A stretch of DNA of 64,000 nucleotides from the NCBI GenBank assembly GCA_031292555.1, contig JARLGV010000045.1:1-64000 (forward strand). The letters are read 5' to 3'. The DNA is from Fimbriimonas sp. (GTDB lineage: Bacteria > Armatimonadota > Fimbriimonadia > Fimbriimonadales > Fimbriimonadaceae). Positions 17,146 to 26,431 of this stretch are shown here, one piece after another. The position numbers and the translations under genes were made by a program. Below the pieces are notes generated by a model that saw only the letters and a program-made list of their open reading frames with translations, ran no database searches and was not told the DNA's origin. The stretch's first letter is position 1. Every line of letters begins with the position of its first letter.

Positions 17146-17882
17146 GTTTTGAAGGCCAAGTAGTCGTCGTCACCGGAGCAAGCAGGGGGATCGGTCGGGA
17201 GATTGCATTGGGGTTCGCCCGCCATGGAGCGGCGGTTGCTTGTGTGGCGACTACCGAGGCTGGGGCATCTGCGACAGCCTCTGCCATCGAGGCGGAGGGC
17301 GGAACCGCCAAGGCTTATGCCTGCGACGTAAGCGATGCAGCCTCGGTCGAAACCCTGTTCACTAACGTGGGTGCGGATCTCGGTGCTCCATCCGTGTTGG
17401 TCAACAACGCGGGAATCAACCGGGACACCTTGCTCATGAGGATGAAGGATGAGGACTGGGATCGAGTTCTTGCGGTGAATCTCAAGGGCGCTTTTCTCTG
17501 CATTCGCGCCGTCACCCGATCGATGATGAAGGCTCGGTACGGGCGAATCGTAAACATCAGCAGCGTCATCGGCCAAACGGGTGCGGCCGGTCAGGCGAAT
17601 TACGCTGCGTCGAAAGCCGGCCTGTTCGGCTTGACGATGTCGGTTGCCAAAGAGCTCGGCAGCCGAGGAATCACTTGTAACGCGGTAGCGCCTGGGTTCA
17701 TCGAGACGGACATGACGGAAAACCTGCCTGCCGAAATGCGGGAGTTGGTCATGAAGACTGCCCCCGCTGGAAGATTGGGGACGCCAGCCGATATTGCACC
17801 CGCGGTGCTGTTTTTGGCCTCCAGGGAGGCATCGTACGTCACCGGCCAAACGATTACCGTCGATGGCGGGCTGACTCTTTAG
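17142..17882 (+). CDS. fabG: 3-oxoacyl-[ACP] reductase
   Basis: 246 residues, a classical short-chain dehydrogenase. The NADPH-binding motif TGASRGIG lies at residues 11-18, followed by NNAG (around residue 88), the catalytic Ser in ISSVIGQTG, Tyr-x-x-x-Lys in YAASKAG, and the C-terminal SYVTGQTITVDGG. It reduces 3-oxoacyl-ACP in the elongation cycle. The start overlaps the end of fabD. Between this gene and acpP there is a 182-bp gap with a strong hairpin. Confidence 0.96.
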   Translation: MSFEGQVVVVTGASRGIGREIALGFARHGAAVACVATTEAGASATASAIEAEGGTAKAYACDVSDAASVETLFTNVGADLGAPSVLVNNAGINRDTLLMRMKDEDWDRVLAVNLKGAFLCIRAVTRSMMKARYGRIVNISSVIGQTGAAGQANYAASKAGLFGLTMSVAKELGSRGITCNAVAPGFIETDMTENLPAEMRELVMKTAPAGRLGTPADIAPAVLFLASREASYVTGQTITVDGGLTL

Positions 17883-17886
17883 CGCA

Positions 17887-17925
17887 GGATAACCTCTCGT
17901 GTCGATGATGTACGCGAGGTTATCC
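17887..17925 (+). other. Perfect 10-bp hairpin between fabG and acpP
   Basis: GGATAACCTC (17887-17896) and its exact complement GAGGTTATCC (17916-17925) enclose a 19-nt loop, four bases after the fabG stop. No T-run follows, so this is not a standard intrinsic terminator. It may be an RNA processing or stability stem that lets acpP be expressed above fabG, or a Rho-linked barrier. Confidence 0.5.
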
Positions 17926-18064
17926 CTCGCGGCAAAACATTGTTCGGCATCGGGAGGTCCGCCAGGTGCATATTGCCGGACGATCCAAAAAACTTCTCCA
18001 AATGAAACGGAAGAAGTTCCCAACGCCGTTCATCTCTTAGGCGAATGGAGGTATCTTCCCAGGC

Positions 18065-18304
18065 ATGTCGCAGGACATTCTGAACCGTGTAAAAAAAGTC
18101 ACCGTAGAGGAGTTGGCAGTGAAAGAGGAAGAGGTTGTGGAAACCGCCTCGTTCACTGAAGATCTTGGTGCGGATTCGTTGGATGTAGTCGAACTCGTTA
18201 TGGCCTTTGAGGACGAATTCGGCATCGATATTCCCGACGAGGAAGTTGGCGAGATCAAGACCGTGGGTGACGCGGTCTCCTATATCTCTAAGAAACTCGG
18301 ATGA
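18065..18304 (+). CDS. acpP: Acyl carrier protein
   Basis: 79 residues, strongly acidic, with the 4'-phosphopantetheine attachment motif [12 protein letters not shown] (Ser38). It carries growing acyl chains in fatty-acid synthesis. It overlaps fabF by 4 bp (ATGA at 18301-18304), as in many bacteria. The 5' gap with its hairpin suggests that acpP has its own promoter or is protected by processing, in keeping with the high level at which ACP is usually made. Confidence 0.96.
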   Translation: MSQDILNRVKKVTVEELAVKEEEVVETASFTEDLGADSLDVVELVMAFEDEFGIDIPDEEVGEIKTVGDAVSYISKKLG

Positions 18305-19554
18305 GTACGCGACCCGTGCCTTCTGGGCGGGTTGTCGTAACTGGCGTCGGGGCGGTGACGCCTCTTGGTACGGGCGTTGACGTTTTCTGGCCCAGGCTAC
18401 TTGCCGGAGAAAACGGAGTCGCCCGCGTCACTCTGCTAGACCCGTCTGAGTACACGACGCAAATCGCGGCCGAGGTTAAGGACTTCAATCCCGAGGATTG
18501 GCTCGAGAAGAAGGACGCCCGGCGTCTCGACCGGTTTATCGCCTTTGCCGTCGCAAGCGCCACTATGGCGCTCAAGGATTCCCAGATCGAACTCACCGAT
18601 GAGTTGCGTGAGGAGTTCGGCGTCCTGATTGGATCGGGCATCGGTGGCCTGACTTTCATGGGCGAACAGCACCGCCGCCAGGTCGAATTGGGCCCAAGTA
18701 AGGTTTCTCCTTTCCTCGTGCCGTTCATGATCCCGGACATGGCGAGTGGCTTTACGTCGATCGTTCATGGGTTGAAGGGTCCGAACAACTGCGTCGTAAC
18801 TGCCTGCGCCACCGGCGCGAACGCCATCGGCGACGCTTACCATATCGTCAAGCGCGGCGATGCGATCGCGATGCTGGCAGGTGGAACGGAGGCTCCGATC
18901 TGCGAGATTGGTTTGGCCGCGTTCAGCGCCGCACGTGCGATGAGTACTCGAAACGACGATCCGGCCCGGGCATCCCGTCCATTCGATCGCGATCGAGACG
19001 GCTTCGTCATTGCGGAGGGCTCGGCGGTATTCGTGTTGGAAGACTACAACCATGCAATGGCTCGCGGTGCGAAGATCTATGGCGAAATCGTCGGCTACGG
19101 AATGAGCGGCGATGCCTACCATTTCACGCAGCCGCATCCCGAAGGGGATGGCGCGATTCGCGCGATGAAGATGGCGTTCCGAACCGCCGGGCTTTCGCCC
19201 AAGCAGGTCGGATACATCAACGCTCACGGTACGTCGACCCAGTACAACGACAAATTCGAGACAATGGCGATCAAAAAGGTGTTCGGTGAGGATGCCTATA
19301 ACGTGCCGGTTAGCTCGACGAAGTCGATGATCGGTCACACACTTGGCGCCAGTGGAGCGATCGAAGCGTTAATCTGTCTTCTCGCAATGAGGGACAGCAA
19401 GCTTCCGCCGACGATCAACTACGAAGTCGCCGATCCGGAGTGCGACCTTGACTACGTGCCGAACGTCATGCGAGAGGCCAAGGTCGACTACGCCCTTTCC
19501 AACTCATTTGGGTTTGGCGGGCACAACGCCACCTTGATTCTCAAGCGCTTCTAG
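18301..19554 (+). CDS. fabF: 3-oxoacyl-[ACP] synthase II
   Basis: 417 residues. The Cys-His-His triad is visible: Cys in [16 protein letters not shown], His in [11 protein letters not shown] and His in [11 protein letters not shown]. The N-terminal [13 protein letters not shown] and C-terminal [15 protein letters not shown] are typical of KAS II. It condenses malonyl-ACP with acyl-ACP in chain elongation and helps set the saturated/unsaturated balance. It is the last of the fab cluster; the methyltransferase gene that follows 22 bp later is functionally unrelated. Confidence 0.96.
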   Translation: MSTRPVPSGRVVVTGVGAVTPLGTGVDVFWPRLLAGENGVARVTLLDPSEYTTQIAAEVKDFNPEDWLEKKDARRLDRFIAFAVASATMALKDSQIELTDELREEFGVLIGSGIGGLTFMGEQHRRQVELGPSKVSPFLVPFMIPDMASGFTSIVHGLKGPNNCVVTACATGANAIGDAYHIVKRGDAIAMLAGGTEAPICEIGLAAFSAARAMSTRNDDPARASRPFDRDRDGFVIAEGSAVFVLEDYNHAMARGAKIYGEIVGYGMSGDAYHFTQPHPEGDGAIRAMKMAFRTAGLSPKQVGYINAHGTSTQYNDKFETMAIKKVFGEDAYNVPVSSTKSMIGHTLGASGAIEALICLLAMRDSKLPPTINYEVADPECDLDYVPNVMREAKVDYALSNSFGFGGHNATLILKRF

Positions 19555-19576
19555 GCGATTCAAGGAGTCGAGGGCG

Positions 19577-21106
19577 ATGCTCCCATCTTCGGCTGCCGCA
19601 AGTCCAATTAGAGATTTGCGGCAGTTTTACACCGATTCCGCTGAGATCCACGGGTTGATGCTTCAACTTCTCGGGGATGTCTCGGGCAAGTCGGTCCTAG
19701 AACCTTGCGCGGGTAGGGGCGCGCTTGTTTCCCGTCTCGATGGCTCACCCTCCAGACTCGATGCGGTCGAGATCGACGGACGAAATATTGAGATCCTTAA
19801 GTTGTACTCGCCGCCGTGGCTCAACGTGATCCATGCCGACTTCCTCGAAGAATGTCCCACTCTCGGGAGGAGCTACGATGCGGTGATCTGCAACCCGCCA
19901 TACGGCTTGCGTCCGACGCCTGAGTACCGTTTGGCTTTGCGCCATCGCTATCCGGATCTTTACGTCACGGAATCGTACGGCCTGTTTCTGTGTCTTGGCA
20001 TCCGGTCCCTTGTGCCAGGGGGCAGGTACGTCTACATCGTGCCGGACACGTTCCTGACCAGCCACAACCTTCGTCCGATTCGCCGATTTCTGCTGACTGA
20101 GGGAGCTCCTACCCACATCGTTAGGTTCAGTGCCACGCGATTTCAAACGGTTGACTTCAACTATGGCCGCCTCTGCGTGATCGCAGGCAACCGCCATTCG
20201 TTGGCGAACGAAGACGCGGTAGCCTGGATCGACGAGGCCCCAAGTGAAAGATCCCTCAACAGTATTTGCTTCGACGCGTCCAGTCGGGTTTCTGGGACTT
20301 ATTTGAGTGAACGGACCGAGGCCGGATGGGTTCAGCCGTCCAAGATTGCCGCCATCAATTTTTCGTGCCCGAGCACGACGCTCGGCGAGATCGCAGAGTG
20401 TCGAACGGGGCTCTACACGGGAGACAACCTTCGGTTCTGCGGCTACAATCGGGATCGACCTCCGGCACGGCGGCTGAACGGGCAGCCGATCGACTGGCCG
20501 GCTGAAGTGCATCTCAATCGGCTGGATGTCAAAGAACGTGAACATGGGTTGACAGGCAACAAGCGCTTTGTCCCCCTCATTCGGGGCGGATGCCGGCACC
20601 CGTTCGCCGAAACTCGGTGGGCAGTGGACTGGAGTGGCGAGGCGCTCGAGGCTTACCGCCAAAAGGGAAAGGCGCGGCTTCAGAACCGACGGTTCTACTT
20701 TCGAAGGGGGCTAGCGGTCCCAATGGTCAGTACTGGCCGGCTATCTGCTTCGTTGATGAGCGATGCGGTCTTCGACCAAGGGGTTGTCGGCGTGTTTCCT
20801 CACAACGAGGCGTGGCTGGAGTTCCTCCTCATCTATTTGAACGGGGCGTTCGTCTCCAATACGGTAAAGCCGGTTCTGAGCCCGGGGGCAAACAACTCGG
20901 CGAACTACATCAAGAGGATTCCGGTTCCTTGGGTTGGGCCGGCTGGCTTGGAGGAAGCTAGACAGATCGTGGAACAAGCCGTAATCGATGGGTGGGAATC
21001 CACAGCGCAGATGCGGGAGGCGTTCCTTAGGCGGGCGCATGCCAACGAACCGGCACTCTTCGCCTTCGAGGAGGCCGAATTGCCGGAGGGGTCAGGTAAG
21101 GTTTGA
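19577..21106 (+). CDS. Adenine-specific DNA methyltransferase (Eco57I/TaqI-like), solitary
   Basis: 509 residues. Motif I for S-adenosylmethionine binding is VLEPCAGRGAL (residues ~39-49), an acidic motif II follows (VEIDGRN), and the catalytic motif IV is ICNPPYGL (NPPY), which marks N6-adenine methylation. The C-terminal half (from ~250) resembles the TaqI-like target-recognition region (LGEIAECRTGLYTGDN; NNSANYIKRIPVPW). AAGGAG (19561-19566) precedes the ATG by ten bases. No restriction endonuclease gene is adjacent, so it is either an orphan methylase or a fused type IIG relic without a visible nuclease motif. Confidence 0.85.
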   Translation: MLPSSAAASPIRDLRQFYTDSAEIHGLMLQLLGDVSGKSVLEPCAGRGALVSRLDGSPSRLDAVEIDGRNIEILKLYSPPWLNVIHADFLEECPTLGRSYDAVICNPPYGLRPTPEYRLALRHRYPDLYVTESYGLFLCLGIRSLVPGGRYVYIVPDTFLTSHNLRPIRRFLLTEGAPTHIVRFSATRFQTVDFNYGRLCVIAGNRHSLANEDAVAWIDEAPSERSLNSICFDASSRVSGTYLSERTEAGWVQPSKIAAINFSCPSTTLGEIAECRTGLYTGDNLRFCGYNRDRPPARRLNGQPIDWPAEVHLNRLDVKEREHGLTGNKRFVPLIRGGCRHPFAETRWAVDWSGEALEAYRQKGKARLQNRRFYFRRGLAVPMVSTGRLSASLMSDAVFDQGVVGVFPHNEAWLEFLLIYLNGAFVSNTVKPVLSPGANNSANYIKRIPVPWVGPAGLEEARQIVEQAVIDGWESTAQMREAFLRRAHANEPALFAFEEAELPEGSGKV

Positions 21107-21148
21107 CACCGGTCAGCGTCACGTTCGCGAGCCTGACCTCTTTCGGAA

Positions 21149-22066
21149 ATGAAGCCGATGCCAGAACCGCCCGTCCGACCATCGCGGATTCGCAAGTGGC
21201 TCCGCAAGAACGGGACGGGGCTGCTCTTCATCAGTCCGTGGCTTGTCGGTTTCTTCTGCTTCACAATCGGACCATTCTTTTCAAGCGTATACCTGTCGTT
21301 TAACTCGTACGACCTCGTACATCGTCCGGTCTGGGTGGGCGCAGCCAACTATGCGACCCTGCTGCATGACGATCCCATGTTCTGGCAGTCGCTTTGGGTG
21401 ACGGTGAAATATGCGGTCGTGTCCGTCCCGGTCGGGATAGTGGTCGGAGTGGCCCTCGCGATCCTTCTGAACACCAAGGTGAAGGGACAAACCCTCTTCC
21501 GTACGATCTTCTATTTGCCATCGATTGTGCCGGCCGTCGCCAACGCGGTCGTATTCAGTTGGATTCTGAACCCGGAGATCGGGCTGATCAACGGCATTTT
21601 GCGAAGCCTAGGCTTGGAGGGACCGGCCTGGCTAAACGATCCAAAGTGGGCACTGTGGAGTCTCATGCTGATGGGCCTCTGGGGGGTTGGAGGCAGCATG
21701 GTGATCTACCTAGCTGGGTTGCAGGACATCCCCATCCACCTTTACGAAGCGGCAACGCTGGACGGAGCATCTGCCTACCAGAGGTTGCGCAAGGTGACTC
21801 TTCCGTTGCTCACGCCTGTCATCTTCTTCAACCTTGTCATGGGGATCATCGGGTCGTTCCAGTATTTCACCGAGGCGTTTATCATGACGAACGGCGGGCC
21901 CGAGGGAAGCACCTCGTTCTACGCGCTCTATCTGTTCCAGCGTGCTTGGCAGTACCTTGACATGGGCTATGCGTGTGCGATGGCGTGGATCGTGTTCGTG
22001 ATCACGATGGTCATCACTGGCATCGTGTTCCAAAGCCAAAAGCGGTGGGTGCACTTTGGGCATTGA
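21149..22066 (+). CDS. Sugar ABC transporter permease (MalF/UgpA-like)
   Basis: 305 residues with six transmembrane segments and the permease EAA loop (EAATLDGASAYQRLRKVTLPLLTPVIFF). The N-terminal GLLFISPWLVGFFCFTIGPFFSSVYLSF is typical of carbohydrate-uptake transporter-1 permeases. It pairs with the second permease at 23435-24283. Its end overlaps the start of the binding-protein gene by 11 bp. No ATPase gene accompanies the set, so a shared MsmK/MalK-type ATPase elsewhere in the genome is expected. Confidence 0.93.
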   Translation: MKPMPEPPVRPSRIRKWLRKNGTGLLFISPWLVGFFCFTIGPFFSSVYLSFNSYDLVHRPVWVGAANYATLLHDDPMFWQSLWVTVKYAVVSVPVGIVVGVALAILLNTKVKGQTLFRTIFYLPSIVPAVANAVVFSWILNPEIGLINGILRSLGLEGPAWLNDPKWALWSLMLMGLWGVGGSMVIYLAGLQDIPIHLYEAATLDGASAYQRLRKVTLPLLTPVIFFNLVMGIIGSFQYFTEAFIMTNGGPEGSTSFYALYLFQRAWQYLDMGYACAMAWIVFVITMVITGIVFQSQKRWVHFGH

Positions 22067-23435
22067 TCAGAGTCCAGATTCCCGTCCGGCTTGGGCGGGC
22101 AGGCTTAAAGCGGCGGGTGCGTTGCTTCTTGTCTTGGCCGTGATTGCCGTTCTCGCGCCTCCCTCACCTCCCGAACTTCACCATCCCGGTCGCATCAAAG
22201 TGATTTTCTGGCATGCATTCGCCGGCGAGTGGCAGCCGATCTATGAGGGGATGGTCGCCCGGTTCAACGCGAGCCAAACGAAATACGAGGTCGTTCCGGT
22301 TTCCGTGCCCGGCGATGCCCTGACGATGAAGTTCCTTCTGTCTTCGGCGGGCGGAGCGACGCCCGACATTCTTCTCGACTGGGACCCGATCCTCGGAACC
22401 TGGACCGACAAGGGTCTGATTCGTTCCTATGACTCGGTCATGTCGCCGGAGGAAAGGAGGGCATATCTTGCGGAGACGTATCCGATCGTGAAGCGGAACT
22501 CGATGTACAAGGGAAAGATCATGGCGATGATCGACGGCCTGGACTTCTGGGCCGTCTATTACCGTCTCGATCACCTGAAGGAAGTCGGAGTCGACAAGGA
22601 TCACCTGCCCAAGTCGCTGGAGGAACTCGTCGAGCTGGGCAAGAGGCTGGATCGATACGACGACCAGCATCGTCTCCGCCGAGTAGGATTCCTACCTCAG
22701 GGGCTGGTCGGCTTCGCTCCGGCGTTCGGAGGTGGGTTCAACAAGAATGGCCGAATCGTAGTGGACACGCCCGAGAACCTGCGGGCCATGCAGTTCTTGG
22801 GGCAGATTCAGAAGCGACTCGGATATGACACGATAACGCGGTTCACTTCGTCGCTGGCGGCAGATGCCGGGCCTAACATGCCGCTGATCGCCGGCAACTA
22901 CTCGATCATGTTTGATGGGGAGTGGCGGGTGAAGCAGGTCGCCCAGTACAAGCCGGACCTTCCATACATCGTCGCTCCGCTGCCTGCGCCCGCCGGCGGA
23001 AAGCCGAATGCCTGTAATACCGCGCCCAACTACCTGGTGATTCCAACCGCGGCGAAGTGCCCGAAGGGAGCGTGGGAGTTCGCGAAATACTGTGTGGGAA
23101 TTCAGCATCCGGAGGAGGGCGGCCGTCATATGGGTGAGATGGGCTGGGTGCCCGACAATCCGTCGATCGCTCGTTCGAAGGCTTACCAGGCCTACCTCCG
23201 CAAGTACCCGCAATACAAGGTGTTCGTCGACCTGATGACCAGCCCTAATCTTGGGATGTTCCCACAGGGCTCCCTGCAGAAGTTTGTAACTGACGAGATC
23301 TCGAAGGCAGAGGATGGCGTCCTCCGAGGCACGCTATCGCCCGAGAATGCGCTGAAGACAGTCGAGACCCATCTGGATGCCGAGCGCGAGCGTTTGCGTA
23401 AATTGGGACAGCCCGTGCTGGAGGGTCGGACCTGA
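22056..23435 (+). CDS. Extracellular sugar-binding protein of ABC importer
   Basis: 459 residues, family 1 solute-binding protein: KVIFWHAFAGEWQPIYEGMVARFNAS after the leader, then GGATPDILLDWDPI, and DNPSIARSKAYQAYL near the C-terminus. It should capture an oligosaccharide or sugar-phosphate outside the inner membrane and deliver it to the two permeases. The start is TTG 22056 with GGTGGG upstream; no ATG fits. The N-terminal hydrophobic segment (ALLLVLAVIAVLAPP, residues ~21-35) has no Cys lipobox, so the protein seems to be membrane-anchored by an uncleaved or non-lipoprotein signal. Its place between the two permeases is unusual. Confidence 0.88.
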   Translation: MGIDQSPDSRPAWAGRLKAAGALLLVLAVIAVLAPPSPPELHHPGRIKVIFWHAFAGEWQPIYEGMVARFNASQTKYEVVPVSVPGDALTMKFLLSSAGGATPDILLDWDPILGTWTDKGLIRSYDSVMSPEERRAYLAETYPIVKRNSMYKGKIMAMIDGLDFWAVYYRLDHLKEVGVDKDHLPKSLEELVELGKRLDRYDDQHRLRRVGFLPQGLVGFAPAFGGGFNKNGRIVVDTPENLRAMQFLGQIQKRLGYDTITRFTSSLAADAGPNMPLIAGNYSIMFDGEWRVKQVAQYKPDLPYIVAPLPAPAGGKPNACNTAPNYLVIPTAAKCPKGAWEFAKYCVGIQHPEEGGRHMGEMGWVPDNPSIARSKAYQAYLRKYPQYKVFVDLMTSPNLGMFPQGSLQKFVTDEISKAEDGVLRGTLSPENALKTVETHLDAERERLRKLGQPVLEGRT

Positions 23436-24283
23436 TGACCAGACTTCAGCGGGTTTGCGTCTACATCGCCCTTATCTTTCTCTCGATTCCTGCGCTGCTG
23501 CCGATGACGTGGATGGTCTCGACGTCGCTAAAGACGGACAAACAGGTTTTCGCCACCGAGGGCAAAGCGGCGCCGACCGTCTCACTTCGGAGTTTGATAC
23601 CCAGTCCGCTTCAGCTGAAGAACTATCCGGACGCGATGAGCACCGTCCCGTTCCGAACCTATCTCCGCAACACCGTGTTTCTGTGCGTCGTCAACGTGTT
23701 CGGCGTTGTTCTTTCTAGCGCGATCGTCGCCTATGGGTTTGCTCGTTGCACTTTCGTCGGAAAGCCGCTCCTTTTCATTGCGATGATCTCCACGATGGCG
23801 GTGCCGCCACAAGTGACGATGGTTCCCGTGTTTGCCCTGTTTCGGGCATTGGGTTGGTACGGCACCTACCTGCCGCTCATTGTGCCGTCGTTTTTCGGCG
23901 CACCGTTCTTCATCTTCCTCATGACGCAGTTTTTTCGGACGCTGCCGGACGACATGGCGGAGGCGGCTCGATTGGACGGTTCGAGCGAATGGGGGATCTT
24001 TTTACGTGTGGTCTTGCCTCTTTCGAGGCCCGCGCTTGCGACCTGCGCTATCTTCCAATTCATGGGCACATGGAACGACTTCCTGGGTCCCTTGCTTTAC
24101 TTGAACAACCCGAACTCCTACACGGTTGCCTACGGACTACAGCAGTTCATGTCGAAGAATGGCGGCCAGTGGACGATGCTGATGGCGGGGGCAACCGTAT
24201 TCACTTTGCCAATGATCGTGCTGTTCTTCTTTGCCCAAAAGACGTTCATCCAGGGCATCGCCACGACAGGGGTTAAGGGCTAG
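23435..24283 (+). CDS. Sugar ABC transporter permease (MalG/UgpE-like)
   Basis: 282 residues with six transmembrane segments; the EAA loop is EAARLDGSSEWGIFLRVVLPLSRPALATC. The family's PLLFIAMISTMAVPPQVTMVPVFALFRALGW and C-terminal FFFAQKTFIQGIATTGVKG are present. The ATG overlaps the TGA of the binding-protein gene by one base. It forms the inner-membrane channel together with the permease at 21149. Confidence 0.93.
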   Translation: MTRLQRVCVYIALIFLSIPALLPMTWMVSTSLKTDKQVFATEGKAAPTVSLRSLIPSPLQLKNYPDAMSTVPFRTYLRNTVFLCVVNVFGVVLSSAIVAYGFARCTFVGKPLLFIAMISTMAVPPQVTMVPVFALFRALGWYGTYLPLIVPSFFGAPFFIFLMTQFFRTLPDDMAEAARLDGSSEWGIFLRVVLPLSRPALATCAIFQFMGTWNDFLGPLLYLNNPNSYTVAYGLQQFMSKNGGQWTMLMAGATVFTLPMIVLFFFAQKTFIQGIATTGVKG

Positions 24284-24377
24284 ATGCATATTTCCAAGGG
24301 ATAACCTCATTTTCACGCCGGATACCGTCTAAATAGTCGACACTCCGCGGAGGCAATGGCTTCGTGGGGGGACTCTG

Positions 24378-25238
24378 ATGCTTGACACCTGGATTCAGCA
24401 GTTTCTCGATCACCTGGCAGTTCATCGATCTGCCAACACGGTGCGATCGTACGGGTCGGACCTTGCCCAACTCGCCGCCTACCTGAAGGGCGAGTTTGAT
24501 CTCACACCGGACCGCCTCCGAGGGTACTTGCGCAAGCATGCTCCCACTCCGGTCACCCGGGCTCGCAAGCTCTCAACCCTTCGGAGCTTCGTGAAGTACC
24601 TGCGGGCGGCGGGGGTGATCACGAGCGATCCGACCGAGATTCTAGAAGCACCGTTTCGGCGAAAGCGGTTGCCCAAGGCGTTGACTCAGAACCAGGCCGC
24701 CACGATGCTCGATCAGGAATCGGCCGGCCGAACCCCGTTGCGAGACCGGGCCCTGCTGGAACTGATGTACTCGGCCGGGCTACGCGTTTCGGAACTAGTG
24801 GGAGTGAATCTGACCGATATCGAGTTTGGTGGGATGACGATTCTGATTCGAGGCAAGGGCAACAAGGAGCGAGTGGCCCTCTTCGGCACAACCGCCATGG
24901 CTGCGATCAAGGACTACCTTGCCGAAGAACGCGTTCCGCCGAAAAAGAGCACTCCGTTGTTCACGAATCGCCTGGGCAGTCGAATCACGACGCGAACCGT
25001 TCAAAACGTGGTGAAGCGGTGGTCGATTCGTGTCGGCCTTCCTCCGGAAACCTCGCCTCATACGCTGCGCCACTCGTTCGCGACGCATCTTTTGGATGGT
25101 GGGGCCGATCTCAAGTCGGTCCAGCAGCTTCTCGGCCATGAGAGTTTGGCGACGACCCAGATTTACACTCATGTCAGCGTCGAGAGGCTAAAAGAGGCGG
25201 TGGACAAGGCCCACCCGAAGGCGCACGCATCGTCTTGA
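24378..25238 (+). CDS. xerC: Tyrosine recombinase XerC/XerD-like
   Basis: 286 residues. The N-terminal SAM-like core-binding domain (LDHLAVHRSANTVRSYGSDLAQLAAYL) is followed by the catalytic domain, in which all key residues can be read: Arg in SAGLRVSELVGV, Lys in RGKGNKERV, His-x-x-Arg in HTLRHSFATHLLDGGADL, His in LLGHESLATTQ and the Tyr nucleophile in IYTHV. The compact length and lack of a nearby att site or phage genes fit chromosome-dimer resolution rather than a phage integrase. xerC versus xerD cannot be decided from this copy alone. Confidence 0.9.
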   Translation: MLDTWIQQFLDHLAVHRSANTVRSYGSDLAQLAAYLKGEFDLTPDRLRGYLRKHAPTPVTRARKLSTLRSFVKYLRAAGVITSDPTEILEAPFRRKRLPKALTQNQAATMLDQESAGRTPLRDRALLELMYSAGLRVSELVGVNLTDIEFGGMTILIRGKGNKERVALFGTTAMAAIKDYLAEERVPPKKSTPLFTNRLGSRITTRTVQNVVKRWSIRVGLPPETSPHTLRHSFATHLLDGGADLKSVQQLLGHESLATTQIYTHVSVERLKEAVDKAHPKAHASS

Positions 25239-25244
25239 ATCAGG

Positions 25245-25610
25245 CTAGACCCAGGTGGACGCCCGACGGAATATCTTGTAGGTAACGGGCCGGCGGACGT
25301 GAGCGAACACGAAGTTGGGCCACCCGGCCATAAAGTCGAGTTCGTAGTCGTCCGGAGGGGAGATCAAAACGAGTGGGACATCCCTGGCCGTCTCGTGGGC
25401 CATCTTGCCCATCGCGAACTCCTCGTAGCCCTCGATTTTGTGGGGCTCCCTGAGGGTTGCGAGCAGATCGACAAACATCAGATCCGCTCTTAGCGAAGCT
25501 TCCATGGCCTGCCTCCAACTCTCGAAGACGAGGCATTCGTCGGAGGGATGGAACCCTTCCCTTGCCGCTTGGGCTACCTCCACATCGTTAGTAATGACGA
25601 CGAACTTCAT
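25245..25610 (-). CDS. Degenerate receiver-like domain protein
   Basis: 121 residues with the strand pattern of a CheY-like receiver: VVITND at the first strand, LMFVDLL with an Asp at the position of the phospho-acceptor, LVLISPP at strand four and VRRPVTYKIF at the place of the usual Lys-Pro. The conserved Lys is replaced by Arg and the acidic pair is reduced, so phosphorylation is doubtful. It has no output domain and no histidine kinase beside it. It is convergent with xerC, with only 6 bp between the stop codons. Confidence 0.55.
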   Translation of the reverse strand: MKFVVITNDVEVAQAAREGFHPSDECLVFESWRQAMEASLRADLMFVDLLATLREPHKIEGYEEFAMGKMAHETARDVPLVLISPPDDYELDFMAGWPNFVFAHVRRPVTYKIFRRASTWV

Positions 25611-25743
25611 AGCTTGTCTGGAACCTGCCGAACTGGCTTGAGATTACTTCAATTGCCAACTCAGGAGTTTATGAGGAAACACCAGTGGGTCGAACGTCCG
25701 ATGATTCCCTCGAAAATGCGTGCAATAGATCAATGGAGACTGA

Positions 25744-25749
25744 TATAAT
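25744..25749 (+). promoter_or_regulatory. Candidate -10 hexamer of the ECF sigma gene
   Basis: A perfect TATAAT lies 74 bp upstream of the sigma-factor start; the -35 region 18 bp before (around GTGCAA) is weak. The leader between carries GGAG (25813-25816) in front of the ATG at 25823. Confidence 0.4.
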
Positions 25750-25822
25750 CGAGAAGCCTTGACATCAAAAAAGTATTGAGAGCATCGCGCCGAAAGACGC
25801 GTCCCACCCGTAGGAGAAAGCG

Positions 25823-26410
25823 ATGTCCGTAGTTGAGAGTACATTACAAAATCCGGTAAGAGTAGAGGAAGACTTCCAGAGATTCCATGACATGATGGCG
25901 GACACCCGCCGGCGAGCCTATACGATGGCTCTACAGCTCACCCGGAACCCGTCTGACGCCGAAGACCTGATGCAGGACACTTATGTAAAGGCCTGGCGCG
26001 GATTTGACAGCTACATTCCCGGTCGTCCGTTTTTGAACTGGCTGCTCCGCATCATGCAGCGCGCCTACCTGGATTCCCGACGCCGGGACAATCCGATCCG
26101 GAAGGCAGAATCGCTCAATTCGATGATCTCGCCTTCCGATGGCGAGGTGCAGGAACTTCCAATTTCAGATAGCGGTCCCTCGCCCGACGAGGAGATCCTC
26201 CACCAGGAGTTTCGGCAGAACCTTCATGCCGCGCTTAACGAACTTCCGGAAGTCTATCGTGACGCGATCACGATGTGCGACCTCGAAGAGATGTCGTATT
26301 CCGAGATCGCCGACATGCAGAAGACGACGATCGGCACCGTTCGGTCCCGGATTCATCGAGGTAGGCGCCTATTACGCGAGATTATCCAACGACGGGGCGC
26401 GATAGCGTAA
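25823..26410 (+). CDS. RNA polymerase sigma factor, ECF type
   Basis: 195 residues. Region 2 is clear (AYTMALQLTRNPSDAEDLMQDTYVKAWRGFDSY, then LNWLLRIMQRAYLDSRRRDNP) and so is region 4 (ALNELPEVYRDAITMCDLEEMSYSEIADMQKTTIGTVRSRIHRGRRLL). The acidic linker between them is long. No anti-sigma gene is adjacent: upstream is the convergent receiver-like gene, downstream a strong terminator. This suggests either control by transcription level or a partner located elsewhere. It resembles the SigW/RpoE group. Confidence 0.93.
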   Translation: MSVVESTLQNPVRVEEDFQRFHDMMADTRRRAYTMALQLTRNPSDAEDLMQDTYVKAWRGFDSYIPGRPFLNWLLRIMQRAYLDSRRRDNPIRKAESLNSMISPSDGEVQELPISDSGPSPDEEILHQEFRQNLHAALNELPEVYRDAITMCDLEEMSYSEIADMQKTTIGTVRSRIHRGRRLLREIIQRRGAIA

Positions 26411-26431
26411 AGCGGTTTCTTTGACATGCTG

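Noticed and set aside
24299-24308. GGATAACCTC repeated from the fabG-acpP hairpin
   Set aside because: Only a single-strand 10-mer without its complement nearby; two occurrences in 64 kb are not convincing.
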